From: Tetrahymena elliotti 4EA
Taxonomy: Eukaryota; Ciliophora; Oligohymenophorea; Hymenostomatida; Tetrahymenidae
Direction: 5' to 3'
NCBI GenBank assembly: GCA_000231825.2
Contig: JH720301.1
Coordinates: forward strand, 1,775,843-1,839,842
DNA: 64,000 nt
Below are positions 39,205-52,815 of this stretch, in pieces. The translations under genes were made by a program, and so were the position numbers. The notes beneath the pieces were generated by a model, which saw only the letters and a list, made by a program, of their open reading frames with translations, made no database searches and had not been told where the DNA came from. How positions within the stretch are numbered: position 1 is the stretch's first letter; every line of letters begins with the position of its first letter.

Positions 39205-40674
39205 TCATTGAAGCTCTATATGAGGAACATTATTTAAATCTGTATTATTAATTTAGTAATATTCATTCTGTATTTGGTTAAAGGTTTTTCCCTTCGTTTC
39301 AATAACAAAGAAGACTAAAAACATTAAAATTAGCACATTAAAAATGCTGAATATAAGGAATATAGTAAATAGACTGAATACACTCATTAAAAATGGAACT
39401 CCTAGACCAATCAATATTGTAAACACCCAGCTATTAAGACTCATAAAAAATACATACTTTTCTTCTAGAATCTCAACAATATACACCCAAACTACAGGTC
39501 CGAATGATATAGAAAATCCTAATAAGTGTGTTAATATAGCAAATAAGCTTAGTAGACCTAAATTCAAATGACTTGAAATAGTTATAACTACTAATCCTAA
39601 TATAATAAGAACTTCTCCTAATAAAAGCATACGCTTTCTGCCATACTTTTCTATGTATTTAGTAGAAATTAAAGTGAAAATGGTCTGCAATACACCTAGA
39701 ATCAGAGTATATACCTTTGCAGATTCTCCACTGCCCATTTTTTAAAATATATCGTTAGAGTAGAAAATGATTACATTTATTCCAGTAAATTATAAACCTC
39801 CACTTAAAATAAATCCTACAGCAAATCTCTTCCAGAAAGAAGAACTAGCTAAGCTATTTTGGCTGCTTTAACTTTGAAAGAGGCTAGCGCTTTACATATT
39901 TCTTATCTATTGTGTATCCTTAATTTCTTTTATTTTAATTTACATTTCATTTTCAGTGTGATATATTTTTGTGAAATATGTTTCGTATTCCTTAATATTG
40001 TATTGTGGTGGATTAAGCTTGATCTTTCTCATTAGTACAATTCTTAGTAACATAAATAGCATTGGTATTATCTATATTAACTAAACTCGTAATTTGTAAT
40101 TTTATATGTAGCTATTCAGCTACTACTTTGAGTTATTTTCAAGAGATTCAAAATCAAATTGCTAGGGAATAAAAAAGCTTAATAGAAAGCTTATTGCTAA
40201 TCCTATAGTAACAAAAAGTTGATTAAATGTACCAGCTTAACCTAGCACTTCGCTAGGAGATATTTCTTTAATATATATAACACAAATTGAAGTCTATATG
40301 CCTGTATATATCCCACAAAGAATTCTTCCAATGTATATGTATGCAGGATATAAATCAATCATCATTATAGAACAAGAAAAAATACAAATGATATCCATCA
40401 TATTAGATTGAAATTTGTATGACATGCCTAATTTCTAAAATAAAATAGCAAGTAAAGATCCAATAATTGCTCCAATAGCTAGTAATGAATTACAAAGTCC
40501 AACAAACATGCTTTTTTTAGCAGGGTCATCTTAATAATCGTTATAGTAAACTTCATATCCTTATATTGAATTAAAGACACCTATAAAAAATCCAAAAACA
40601 AGAGATCCTATGGAGATAATAGCTGCATACTAATACACTATACTATAGCTATTTTAAGTTGGATACTATTACAT
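39205..40674 (-). CDS. MFS sugar transporter (SLC2/GLUT-like)
   Basis: It probably moves hexose or a similar sugar across the plasma or vacuolar membrane by facilitated diffusion or proton symport. The frame from 40674 to the TGA at 39205-39207 gives 489 residues, a normal family size, with about 12 hydrophobic segments. Family motifs are GRILCGIYTG in the first half, EKYGRKR after helix 8 (about 341-348), GPVVWVYIVEI (about 392-402) and ETKGKTF at the C-terminus (about 459-465). The PESPR motif after helix 6 is not clear, and the central loop is long and Q/S-rich. The start is uncertain: the frame stays open upstream with protein-like sequence to an acceptor-like TTTACAG near 40803, so a short 5' exon may exist. 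The substrate cannot be read from the sequence. Confidence 0.85.
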
Positions 40675-41411
40675 AATAACTTTATCTACTATTTTGGCTA
40701 ACTATTTTTTCTTCTTTTCGGATACCTAATGCGTTTTTAAAAAAGTAAATAATTTAATATATTTGTTGACTATATCTTTTACTAACGATTATACTTAAAC
40801 ACCTGTAAATTTAATATAAATGTTAATTTTTATATTGTGAATAAATAGAAAACAAGAAGTTTTTATTTTTAGTATGGCTTTTGAATTAAAAATAGAAAAC
40901 TTTTTAAATCAATAAATTGATTTTTAAAGAAAAAAAACAAACATTTTATGTGCCTAAAATTTTTATAGAAATTTCTTTAAAAAAAAAGACAAATTTATAG
41001 AATAGATATTAAAAATATTTAAAATAGATTAATTTTTTCAAGTTTAATTTGCACAAAGAAGCATTTAATTATTCTGTGAAATTTCTTCAATATATTTCAG
41101 AATTAATTGTAAGTTGAATATTCGACAGTGGTGGTAGTAAAATATATTTAACATTTTATCTATCATTTTTAAAGGTAATAAATTAATTCATAAATAAAAT
41201 AATGATGAATGATCATATTTCAAATAAAATTCTTGGCTTAGGTTTTGATATTTTGTTCTATTTAATATTTTTTTCTACTCCCTTGTAGTTGATTATTGTA
41301 TACTAAATAAAAATAAAATAAAGAAATATAAAAAAATTAAAAGTTAATTAATCAAACATAATTAGGTATAAATATTATAATTGATATAGTATACAAAATA
41401 TATAGCTTAAA
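40675..41411. promoter_or_regulatory. Divergent spacer, transporter / RNase kappa-like
   Basis: This is A+T-rich DNA between two genes pointing apart. Part of it (40675-40802) may be N-terminal coding sequence of the transporter. No promoter motif, repeat or RNA is recognised. Confidence 0.4.
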
Positions 41412-42171
41412 ATGGTCTGTCTTGATTACTGCATGGGTGTCTCCCTTTTAGGAGTTATTTTCTTAGTAAAACTATTTTCTTGAATACTTAATTAAGCAAT
41501 ATTATAACTTTTTTAGTTGCTATTTCCCTAAGATTTAGAATATATCAAGAATTTAAAATGCTATTTTAATTTGAATTTCAGAAATTATTTCCAAAAAAAT
41601 AGTTTTTATAGTTATTTATAATAGAGTAAAGGGAAAACAAATTTAATATTTTAAAGGCTTTTAAAATATTAACTAAAAGATAAATTCTAGATAAAATACA
41701 TTTTAAAATCATAAAGATTCGATCTAGAAATAAAAATATTTGACAATAAATATTATCTTTCTTATCAACAACTTAATTGATTTAAAATTTGTTTTAATAA
41801 ATAGTTTTATTGGGGTATCTTAACAGCTACTGGTTCAGAATTGATGTACTTGTAACCCAAGAATAAAGCTGATGGTGCTATTTCTCTATTCTTTGCGGCT
41901 TTTGTAATAATACAGATTAAAAATAACAAATTTATTGATTAATTTTTTATTTAAAAGGTTTATGCTTTGATATTCGGTATCTGCTACTACTTTAAATATT
42001 ATGCTAAGGAAGGAAACGATGATGTTTCAAGGTAAAAAAATAAATAGATTTTAAATATTTTTAGAAAATGTTATTAAAAAAAATTTATTAAATTTTAAAA
42101 GATACATCCAAAGAGCTCAAACTAGATAATAAAAGCAAGAAGGAACAGAATTAAAAAATTTAAATGAATGA
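41412..42171 (+). CDS. Small two-helix membrane protein, RNase kappa-like
   Basis: Four exons (41412-41465, 41805-41903, 41958-42031, 42102-42171) join in phase to 98 residues, the same length as typical RNase kappa (RNASEK), a V-ATPase-associated membrane protein. Helix 1 (GVSLLGVIFLFYWGILTATGSEL) lines up with the family's SAWGVIML..LGIFF..SA segment. Helix 2 (AISLFFAAFVYALIFGICYYF) lines up with the family's FIAAGLYLL segment. A polar Q/K-rich tail follows. The first intron is long (339 bases). Similarity is by eye and short, so a different small membrane family remains possible. If correct, its likely place is the V-ATPase membrane sector in endosomes or contractile vacuole. Confidence 0.5.
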
Positions 42172-42512
42172 AAAAGTAGAAAATAACTAGTATTTATAGA
42201 GGTAGATTTAAGCTAGATAAAGATAAATAAACCTGCTCCAAAATACACATTTTCTATTATATAAATTATTGAAATAATTTAAGTTTAGTTTGTTAGTATA
42301 ATATTTGTTTTTTTTGTAACTTCAGTCTCTGACTTATAATTATTTTACCATCTTCTTTCTTAAATTGTTCTATCATATTCTTTTAAATATTCAATATTTT
42401 ACAATTTATTTCATCAACATTTATCATTTTTAATTTGTTAGATAAACTCAAAACATTTAAAATATAATGAAACAAAATAGAAGAATTTAATATTAATTTT
42501 AGATGATTAGTT
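42172..42512. other. Convergent 3' spacer
   Basis: These 341 bases of A+T-rich DNA lie between the ends of two converging genes. Nothing is recognised beyond the expected polyadenylation regions. Confidence 0.6.
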
Positions 42513-45500
42513 TCATCTGTAAACCATTTTTTATATAATTTTGTTAAAGTTATTTACATTGTGATTGTTTGTTATACTTGAGTTTTATTGATCTTTTTAT
42601 TAACCTTAAGCTGTTTCTAATTTATTTAAAATCTCAAGGTTAGTAAAAGGAGGAATTATGTTGATACTGTTTTGTTAAAGATTTTAAATTTGCATTAGCT
42701 ATTTGCTGTAAGAAATATTTTTCGAATTTTGAGAAGATGGAGGTTTGGCACCTGATTTTGAAGTTACTTAATTAGAAAATTCAGTAATAAGATTCATGTT
42801 AGTTATTGATATGTTAATAGTGTCTTATTTACTACTTGAAAATAGATTTTCATTGTTGAGCTAAGAATTAGCTCTTCTCCTATGATTTTTATTAGGAAAG
42901 TATACAACAGGATCTCTTTCTATACTTAAAGATTCATTTGCTTCTGTATTAATTTTTTATTTTGTGTTCAAGTTAGATTAAGCTTATGAATTCTTTTGAT
43001 TAGAAAACTATTAGGGCAAGTATTACTATTTATAATTGTACAAAATAGATCTAGAATTTACACTTAAAGAATTTGCTTAGTTCGAGGGAGTATTTTTTAT
43101 AAAACCCTAAGTTTTAGTCAATTACATATTTTCAAAGTAAATTTATTGATGCTTTCTTTACTGGTGCTAGAATTAACTTTGTTTTGTTTTTTTACCAGAT
43201 AAATCTACAGAAACCCTTACGTTATTTAAAATTTAATGAGGTTAAGGAGAGTTTGTATTTTGATTGTTGTTATTATTATTTTATTAAGTATTTTAATTTA
43301 TCTTTTAGTGTAGGTTTATGTTATCAGGCTGTATAAATTTAATTTATTATTGATTCTTAAACTCTTAGGAATTATTTGAATTAATGATTTTTTTGAAGTT
43401 TTACTATTTGACTGCATTTTCTTCAAAATTTGACATACTTGTTTGAGGTCTTTTTGGAATATTGGCCTAATTATTTTGATTTGTTATTCTAATCAACTTT
43501 TCTAAATTCATAGAACTATTTTTTGGTTTAGTTGATGTTTCCATTTCTTATCCTTAGGTGTGGATTCTTTCATCTCTTTAGCCTGGCTAGACTGTGTATC
43601 TCTTTTTATTATTTTAGATTTAGCATTCATTGTAATTATTAACTTTATCTTCCATACAGATAAGTTAGTTTAATTATATTTATTGATCTAAATAAGCATC
43701 AAAAGTTTTGTTTAGAGGATTTGAATTTACTTTATTTTAACAAGATTGTTAATTTTGATCCCAAAATTTCTCTTAACTTAAATTAAGCTTTTTAGTAGCA
43801 CTTAGATTTTGAAATACAGCCACGCACTAATTTCCTTGAGAAATTTCTACTAAGTTGTTAGCTTAATTTTATTAATTTGTCTTTGAAAGAATTAATTGCT
43901 GAAGAGGAGTAGTCTAGCTGAGCATAATTAATCCACTGTTTCTCCTTTTCTTTGATTATTAGGAATGCAAGTTTCTTCTTTCCTTAGACTCACTACTTTA
44001 TGCTTAATTAATCTAATTAGAAATAGAACTACTACTATTTTTTGATACTTCAGGGAATTTAGCAGAGCAAATTGAAAAATATTTTTCAATTGTTTATTTA
44101 ATTATCTAATTCTTCGTTAATAATGAGCTCATCATAAGATTTTTTCCATTTTCAGTTACCTCATTAGCACTGCTATCATAGTTTTTTCTCATAAAATAGT
44201 TAAGAATATTTTAGGAGTTATCTAAATCTAAAATATTTTTATAATCAGGATAATGGGCTGCGGGAATTATTTTTCCATATTTCTTATTTTAATTGTTTCC
44301 TTAATTTTCAAAAATTATCTTTTAGTAATTAACATCATATTTTTTTGGATTATTATTTTAGCTTTCACAAGAAATTTAATTACCATTTTGTGATGTATTC
44401 AAGCTGTTTGCAATTTATAGAGAAGATCCTTTTCTATGTTTACTAAATTGCTTGATGTTTTAGGTACTACTGATATTTTTTTTTGTTTATAAAATCTGCT
44501 GCATCTCTAAATTAAAATGAGCTTTTATTAAATCCTCATTAGTTATTTTATTTGATTTATTTTCTTCAATATCTTAGCCCTTTGAATTTATGTTAAAATC
44601 TTACTTAGTAGTGTTATTACTCTATTGAGAAGAAGAAGATGTTGATGTTTAAGAGTTAACTTTTGAACAATTTTGGTTTTGCAATACAGCATCTTAGGAA
44701 ATCTATTTCTAGTTTCCATCCTATCCATTACTATTATTTGAAATGTTTTCACTTTGTTAATTACTATTGATTATATTTACATTTATATTTAAAAATTTAT
44801 TTTTCATTTAACTATGTTATGGGTTATTAGAAATTATAAACTATGCCATTTGAGGAACTATGATAGCTTATTTAGGATTGGATGATTTTATATATGTATT
44901 TGAATGTTCATTACTTTAAACATATACATCCTTGCTAAAATTATTTTTAGTTGCGCTTGAATGGTTGCTCTATTAACTTTAAGGAGCTTTAACTGTCATT
45001 TTGTTGATTACATGTAAATAATTTATAAATTCATCACTACTTAAATTACAGCTATTTAGCTTATTATTAGCTGGAAAAAATCCTTCTGTTTGAATTCTTC
45101 CATCAGTTGATAATCTGAACTTATTTTTTCTAGAATGCTGTTAGGAGCTATCTACGCCTTTTACATTCTAGAATTATAAGTTTGGTTAGAGAGTGGATTT
45201 ATCTTTAGATTATCTTACTGATTAATAATTAACTCTCAATCCATTTATTTACTGTGACTCAATTTAATTTTTTTAAGATTCCTAAATTTTTGATAATAAA
45301 AGGAATTAATTAATATAAATTTCTTTTGTTATTAAATAAAAATTAATATTAAAATAAAAAAAGTAAGCTAAATCAAAACTAGTGGTATTTTCTTAAATTT
45401 GATCAATAGATTCTTTCAAGAAATATTGAATGTTAGCTTACAAAATAATTAATTTTTTTATTTTTAAAACAAACCAAAATAAAAATTCATTTTCATCAAT

Positions 45501-46316
45501 TAATTCATAAAATAATTTTACAGCAATAATACTTAGTTTATTTTTCTAATTAGCCTTCGCTTCATGAACAAGCTCCTAACTTCTTTGAAAAATTGACTTT
45601 TCAAATTTTTATCGCGATAAATCTACTAGCCATTTGAACAATATGAGATAAGCAGGTATCTATATTAGAAATAGAATGAATTAGAATTAAGATAATTTTC
45701 ATATAAAACCATTAATAAAAACTTCAAACCTTTTCTTGTAAATTTTATTGATTCATAATTTCTGTTTCATTGTATTTTTTTAAGTCTTGTTGTTTCTTAA
45801 AAAAGGACTTATATAGTTTAGCTACTTCATCAAAACTTCCATTAAATTATTCTTGATAATAGAAAGAGCTATCTATCCTATGCATCACATCTATACTCTG
45901 GCTAAAAAATAAGCTAATTTAAAATATAAAAGAATATTTAAAACAAATTAGGCTTCTTTATCAAACAAAAATGTGAATAATTTGTTCTTAAATATTTTAG
46001 ATTAATCAATCTAAAGAAAATGTAAATACTGTATGTCAGGGCAAAAATCTGAATACTCCTTATTGATTTGTTGCATGAAAGTATTTTCAATTTCAATTCT
46101 TCTTTTTTCTAACTTTTTTAAATTGACAATATCCTTGATAAGAATGTTGGATATTTCTCCACTCTAAGTATCAGCGTTTGTAGAAGATGGTGTAGGAATT
46201 CTGTTAGCATTAATATTATCTGTTTATAGAATAATTTTCTTATACTACTCTATTTTAATGCTAAAAGAAGCTAAAGAGTCTAATCTCTCATCAATAAACT
46301 CTTTCAGTTTATTCAT
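42513..46316 (-). CDS. Q/N-rich protein of unknown function
   Basis: I do not recognise this protein. Four exons (45945-46316, 45730-45897, 45533-45659, 42513-45436) join in phase to 1196 residues, ending VYR-TGA. The first ~240 residues are more structured and charged, with helical stretches (MNKLKEFIDERLDSL; NLKKLEKRRIEIENTF). The remaining ~950 residues are dominated by Asn, Gln and Ser with scattered basic patches (KRYTVQPGQRDER, NHRRRANSQLNN). No zinc finger, kinase or membrane segment is evident. Such composition is common in ciliate regulatory and RNA-binding proteins and is prion-like. The start is the first ATG of an open frame. The large last exon contains one very A+T-rich stretch (about 45300-45390) that reads through in frame and could hide a mis-set boundary. 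Confidence 0.7.
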
Positions 46317-47423
46317 TTTTAAAATAATATTGATATTAGGCTAACAGCAATCACTGCTTTAACTAAAAAATCTTTTTAGGCACCTTATAATTAAACTAAA
46401 GTTATTGTTTTCTAATCTAGTAATAAATATAAATTATGCCAATTTTTTATTGTGCAATTAAAGTTATTATGGAAATATTAATGATTGCTTATCTTTGTAA
46501 ATCCTTAATTAGCATTTCTATTTATTAACTTTTACATCCAAATCATTAATTAGCTTTAAAACTTTTAAATAATGAGTAAATTTGTTATTTGTTCGCAAAA
46601 AATAAAACATCATTTCTCATAAACAACCATTTAAAAAAATACTAACAAATTCAGTAAATTTGTACTTTTATCATTAAATATTAGATTTTACAATTTTCTA
46701 TTTACATTTATTCCCAATAAAAAATATTTTCAATATTTCTATTCCTTAATCAAAAAATTTAAATATTTATCCTATGATTCCAAAAAAAATTTTTATTCTT
46801 GTCTGAGAAAAAAATATTTTAATTAAATTAATTTTTTTTTTATGATGAATATTTCATTTATCAAAAGACAATCTATTTACACTAAATCAAATCTCTTTTT
46901 TAAATGTAATTAGAATAAATAAATAAATTTCATTTTATTAAAAAAATATTTTTAATATTAAAAACTAATTATGAAAAATTTAATATTTTTTATGATCAGT
47001 TAATCATATTTTATTTAGATTTTAGTATTAAATAAAGAGAATAAATTAAAATAAAAGCTTTATTATGTTTTTAAATTGAAAAAAATAAAAATGAATATAG
47101 TAGTTTCTAACTTATTTTTAAGTTGTTTGCAAAATAAAATAAAAATAATCGTTTGGTTGATATCATCTAAATCTAAATGTTCAAATTTTTAACTTTAATA
47201 AAATTGGTGATTTAAAAATTTAAATTTTCATTGGATTGAATTTGATCAAATTTTATTTGAAAAAAGCAATAGAAGGAAGGAATAGAATCTATTTTTTAAT
47301 AAACAAAGCAAGAGAAAATAGATAAAAAGAAAAGCATAATTTTTAATAAGTTTGTTAATTAACATTCTATACAATAAAAAAAATTAATTATACTAGATAG
47401 AATTTAGCTGGACAAACAAAGAG
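46317..47423. promoter_or_regulatory. Divergent spacer, Q/N-rich gene / coiled-coil gene
   Basis: This is 1.1 kb of extremely A+T-rich DNA between two genes pointing apart, with many A and T runs. No gene, RNA, repeat or promoter motif could be made out. Confidence 0.45.
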
Positions 47424-50400
47424 ATGAACTACTCAAATATTTTAAATTAAAGCAAAATAAAGAATAGTAAAGTCAACTTTGAAGCTTCTCAAGTTTAAGG
47501 AAAAAGCAACATTTACAGTGATAAAGATAATTCATAGAATACATCTAATTTAGGAACTAAGTTTTCTTATACTGATCCTTTGAATTAAGCTTATCTGAAT
47601 AAAGTTAAAAAGAAACCCGAAATAGATAAGGCTAGTTTTTATTCTAATAAATATGCAGTACCAATAGTTTAGACAGATTTAACACAGATTGTTGAAACTC
47701 AAATTAAAGAAGATAGCTACACAGTTTCATAAATTAAGCTAAATGCTATATAAAATACAAATACCTTGCGTAAATAGGAAAAATTACAAAATAGCTTAAG
47801 GCTATAATAGAAATTAGAATTTAGTAGATAAAAATTCTTGCAAGAAGTCCAAGAAAATCTTAGTTTTAATAAGTTAGAGGATATTTCTATAGCTCCAACT
47901 TAAAAATACTAGGAGTCATTAATTAATTAAATGAACTAAGCTAGAGAAAATATGCTAAATGCTGAATTCAAGCACACTAATTTATTGGAAGAGAATATTG
48001 GGTTAAAAAAGTAAGTTTAGTTATTAAAGGATGGGATAGAGTTACAAAATATCAGATTTAAGTACTACATATAATCAGCATACAATATGCTGAGAGGTGA
48101 TAGTATTTTTATGCTTGATGAAAGACTTTTTTATATTTTACTTAAGACCTTGCTTACAGAATTAGAACCTTAAAAAATTAACTTCAACTAGAAACTAGTT
48201 GCTACTTTAGATGCTATTAACTTGAAAGTAAATTAAAATAGTAAATCTCTCTAGAGTTTGATAGTAGATAATGAGACTGTTTTAAAATTTTTGGACCATG
48301 ATTTAAATTTAGAGCATTTTAGCACACATTTAACTGCTGAAACTTTAGAATAGCTAGAAAAATAGGATGAAAAAAAGTAAGAGGCTATAATCAAAGCTTT
48401 ACATACAGTAATTTCAGAGAAAGTTATGGAAATAGAGAAATATAGAATAGCAGATAATAACAGTAGATAAATGATAAACCTGTTAACTGCTAAAAGTGAA
48501 GAATATGAAAAGCATATTTAAAATATGATGATATCTGCTGAAAATGAACCACTTAAAAACAATTTAAAGAGAATCATTGAATTAAAAAAAGATAACGATT
48601 TCATTGTTAGTGAGAATGAAAGTTTGAAGAAAACCATTCAGCAGTATGAAGATTCTAATAAAAATTTAACTAATGAAAATGATTACTTGCAAGAAAGGTG
48701 CATCATTTATAGTAAAAAAATATTACAATTACTATTGGATTAGAATATGAGTGAAGAGGCTGTCAAAAATTAAATGGACTAAATACTTCAATAAGAAAAT
48801 TTAGATTTTTATTTGAAAAAAAGAAATATGGAATTTATAAAAGAAAAATATTCTGAAAATAGTGAAGTGTAAAAGAAAAATAATGTTCAAGGGTAAGAGA
48901 TTGAGAGTCTTTAGCAATAAATAGAATATGCAAATCAAACTATAGAATAGCTTGAGAAAAAATTAATTGACGAAACATAAAATAAAGGATCTATAGCTGG
49001 AATTATTAACTTAGATGATACTAACTAGCTTTAACACACTATATAACAACTTTCACTAATTCTCCTGTCAAAAGATAATGCTGTTAAAGTCGATTAAACC
49101 ACCTAAAGAGTTATCAAATAAATGTTTTCTGAAAATTTTGATTAAGTAATTTTTTTTATTTTAAATTAAACCTAAATGACTTTTTAAATTCAATTAGATG
49201 GTTGAATTCTAATAAGAAACTATTGATAATCTTAAAATAAAGCTGAATGAGATTGAGTAAAAATATTTTTAGAGTGAATCTAAGAGAATTGATTATTTAA
49301 ATATCTCCTTTTATCTAAGCAACATTTTAGTTAATATTTTAGATTCATAAAAAGAAAGCCAAATTAAAGGTAAATTGCAGAAAGAAAGAAATCAAATAAT
49401 CAATTTTTATGGTAAATGTGTACAAGATTTTTAAGATCTTGTCAAATTATAAAATCCTAAAAATATAAATCCTGTTAATTAATGGTACGTCAATAAACTT
49501 AAAGATAATAGCAAGGAATTGTAAGAAAACTCACCATAGACATAAGAGAAATTAAAAAGTGCTGATGAAAATATTTTGTCAGATTTGACAATTCTTCAAC
49601 AGATGGGAGTTAAGCCTTTGTAAGAATATATTAATATGAGGATAGGTAGAGTTGAAGAAGAAAATGCAAAGCTGAAAGAAAATTTAAAAAATATTAAAAA
49701 AGAAAATGTAACAGTTGCAGAACTGAAAAAATAGAGGCTACTTGATGAAGAAAGATATGAAAGACTTAGTAAATAATTAAAGGCTTTTTGTAGTGATAAT
49801 ATTTTTACAGCAAGTGAGAATAATGATTTGATAGGCCATTACAATGAAGAATTTTTACTGACTATGTTCATTTAAGCCAATACTATTGAGGAAATGATAA
49901 GCAAAACTCTTGAAAATGATGAAGATGAAGCTCACTCAAGACCTTCTTTATAAAATGATAATAATCAAATTTAAAAGCAAGACTCATAAAGAGACTCTGA
50001 TCCTAGAAATAACTTACCTCCTTTGTTAAATCATAGCATAATTGAAGAAAAGCCAGGCGAAGAAGATGAGTTTATTGAAAATGGTAAAAGAGTAAAAGTA
50101 AGAAACAGTTATAGAAATTTATCAAGCTCAGGCCACTCTCAACAAGACCCCAACCATTAAAGAGAAGGAAGTGGATAAGCTTTTGACTAAAAAATATAAA
50201 TTAACATTTCTATATCTTCACCAGATAGATCCCTTTCTTCGTCTTTTAGTGGATAAGCACCAATAATGGAAAATTAAGCATAAAAAATGCAATAAATTGA
50301 AGATACATATTCTAAAAAGTAATATTATTAGTAATCATAAGTGCCCTAAAAATACTATGAAGAAGATTTAAGCTATAATAAGTAGTACAATAATAATAAC

Positions 50401-51642
50401 AAATTAGTAGAGTTTTAAGGATAAGATTCAGATTTAGTCGCATCAAGATCTATTGCAAATACAATTTAATAAAGCTAATAAATACCACCATCAAAACAAT
50501 TATATGAATATTAATAACAATAAATAATTCAACAAAATTAATCCATTAAAAATGCTGAATAGATTTAATAACAATAGAAATAGCAAGAACAATAGTACAA
50601 CAATTCATTAGAACAGTAAACATTTATATCTAATTCTTAAACTCCATCTTTCAAAAATACTCCAAAATCAACAACAAATAACTCATTATCTAACATACAA
50701 CAATTGAATATGGCTTAACTATAGCAAAACTTTTCTAATGTCAGATAAACTTTTGAAAATGAAGAATACATGCCTAGATCATCAAAGCCTATGTAATACT
50801 CTTAACAATAAAGCATTGAAGAAAAACAGAGAAGTAATAAAAGCAGTAAGCAAAGTAGCATTCACTAAGTCTAAGAAATAGCTGATATAAATAAATAAAA
50901 TATAAATTAAGAAATTGGAAATGAAAAGCTAAGTAATTAGCAACAATAATAAAGATTAAAAGAAATTTAAGATTTAAAAAGATTCAGTGCACAAAGTACA
51001 ATGTAGTAGTTTATTGACCCTTAATTTAAAAAGAGAGCTAGTGATTCTTAAGTTAATTAAATGAATTTTAACAAAGAAGAAGCAATAGCCAATCTAACTC
51101 AATCTCCTAAATAAAATAAAGTTTCCAACTCACAAGTTATATCTTCATTGAATAAAGATTAATTATCTCTTTCAAAAAATAGTTAAGAAGGATAAAAAAT
51201 TTTCCAAGAAACAATAGGTTAAATCTCAGATATAAAACCGACATCAAAAAAGATGATAGATGATGATAATAAAACATCTTTTAATGAAGATCATTTTGAA
51301 ATGCTTTTTGGAAAAAAAAATGAAGAAAGCATTGAATAACAAGGCGATGATAGTGATAATTAAAGTCCCCCTTAAAACCATAAAAATTATATCCATAATC
51401 AAAATCGTAAATTAAAGTAAAACCTGTAATAACAAAGAGATTATGATAATGATGATGGATATAATGAAGATAGAGAGTCAGAATATAATAATTATGAACC
51501 ATAATCTGATGAAGAGGCTTATAATAACTAAGAATAAAGCCGCCATTAATATTAAGAATATGATGATGAAGATTATGATGAGGATAATCATCATGATGAC
51601 TCATTAGAATAAGAAGCTCCTTACTTAAATTAAAATAAATGA
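47424..51642 (+). CDS. Coiled-coil protein with Q-rich region and acidic tail
   Basis: Function is unknown. Two exons (47424-49145, 49198-51642) join in phase to 1388 residues. Residues 1-100 are polar and probably disordered. About 100-880 are largely heptad-patterned charged helix, with a more hydrophobic island near 210-270 (YNMLRGDSIFMLDERLFYILLKTLL). About 900-1240 are Q/N/S-rich with long glutamine runs mostly written TAA, TAG and CAA. The last ~70 residues are very acidic, alternating D, E, Y, N and H (DYDNDDGYNEDRE, EYDDEDYDEDNHHDD). The frame is open throughout. A cytoskeletal or basal-body scaffold is a reasonable guess from composition, but no domain shows it. It is followed on the same strand by another coiled-coil gene. 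Confidence 0.8.
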
Positions 51643-52815
51643 TATTGATTTCTATTTATTCATTTTATATATAATTCATATTTTTTTTTTTCCAGATTTC
51701 CTCAAATATAATTCTTAAATCTCTATTTATTGACAAATAGCTTATTTCAAATTAATCTTTTATTTTTTTCATATTTTTTTTTTCTCAAAAAGAATCTCTA
51801 AGTTATTTTATTATTTGATAAAAAACAAACTTTCATTTCAAAATTATTCTACCTTTAATTTTTGGATAATCTTCAAATCATATTTTTAAAAAGTTATTTT
51901 TTAACTAAGAATATTTAGATTGTAAAAATATTTAAAAATTATAAATTAAAAAAATTTTTTTTTCATCATTATTTTTTGAAATAATTTATTGTTTTTACAT
52001 TTCTTTCATTTTATCTTTTTAAAAAAAATGTGTTAAAAATTAAGAGTGATATGAAATGAAGTTTTTCTTCAATATTTTTAATTTCATATTTTTAAAAACT
52101 TTTTTTCCCATGAAAAAATATGTAATAAATAAGATATAAATAATATAAATCAAGAAGGGTAATATATTTAACAATAATAATTTAATATTTTATTTTTTTT
52201 TCATAATAAAAACAACTCAAAATAGTCCTAGATTATTAAATTTGTTTGTGTTAAGCAAATTTAAAAAAGTATAATTATATTTGGATATGAATCTTTTAAT
52301 TTTTATGAAAAATATCTAAAAACCAGTAAAAAATAATATTTTTAGCAGAGAAAAAAATAAGCTTAAGATTTTACAAATAAAAGTTTGATAATCAATAATT
52401 TTAAAATAAACTAATTAATGATTTGGCAAAAGATATATCTCTAAAGTCTCTAGATAAATTATATTGTTGACTGGTTAATTATGCGATAAAAAACGAAATT
52501 GAATATTTGTATATGATTTAAATTTAAGATATATGAAATAGTTATTATATGTATGTATTAAGACATTAGCAGCAAATTCAGAAGGCAGACATGCATATAG
52601 CAAGAAAGTTTGTATGCAAAATGAGTAGTGTTTGCAATTCTTTTTATTATTTTTGTGTTTGAATTTTACAAAATAATAAGGAGTTTATTTAAAAAAGAAT
52701 AATTAATAAAATAGGAAGTAGTACTTAAAAAATATTGTTTATTTTTTTGTTTTTAAATTATAATTAAATAAAATATATCAAATAACAAAAGAATAACAAT
52801 ACCAAACACTTATTG
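51643..52815. promoter_or_regulatory. Spacer between the two coiled-coil genes
   Basis: This is 1.17 kb of A+T-rich DNA holding the 3' flank of one gene and the promoter of the next. A patch at 52555-52650 is richer in G and C and contains TGCATA and TATGCA able to form a hairpin. No RNA family or coding frame fits it. Confidence 0.4.

Noticed and set aside
51281..51604. 107-residue His/Tyr-rich minus-strand ORF
   Set aside because: It is the antisense shadow of the acidic tail of the plus-strand coiled-coil gene.
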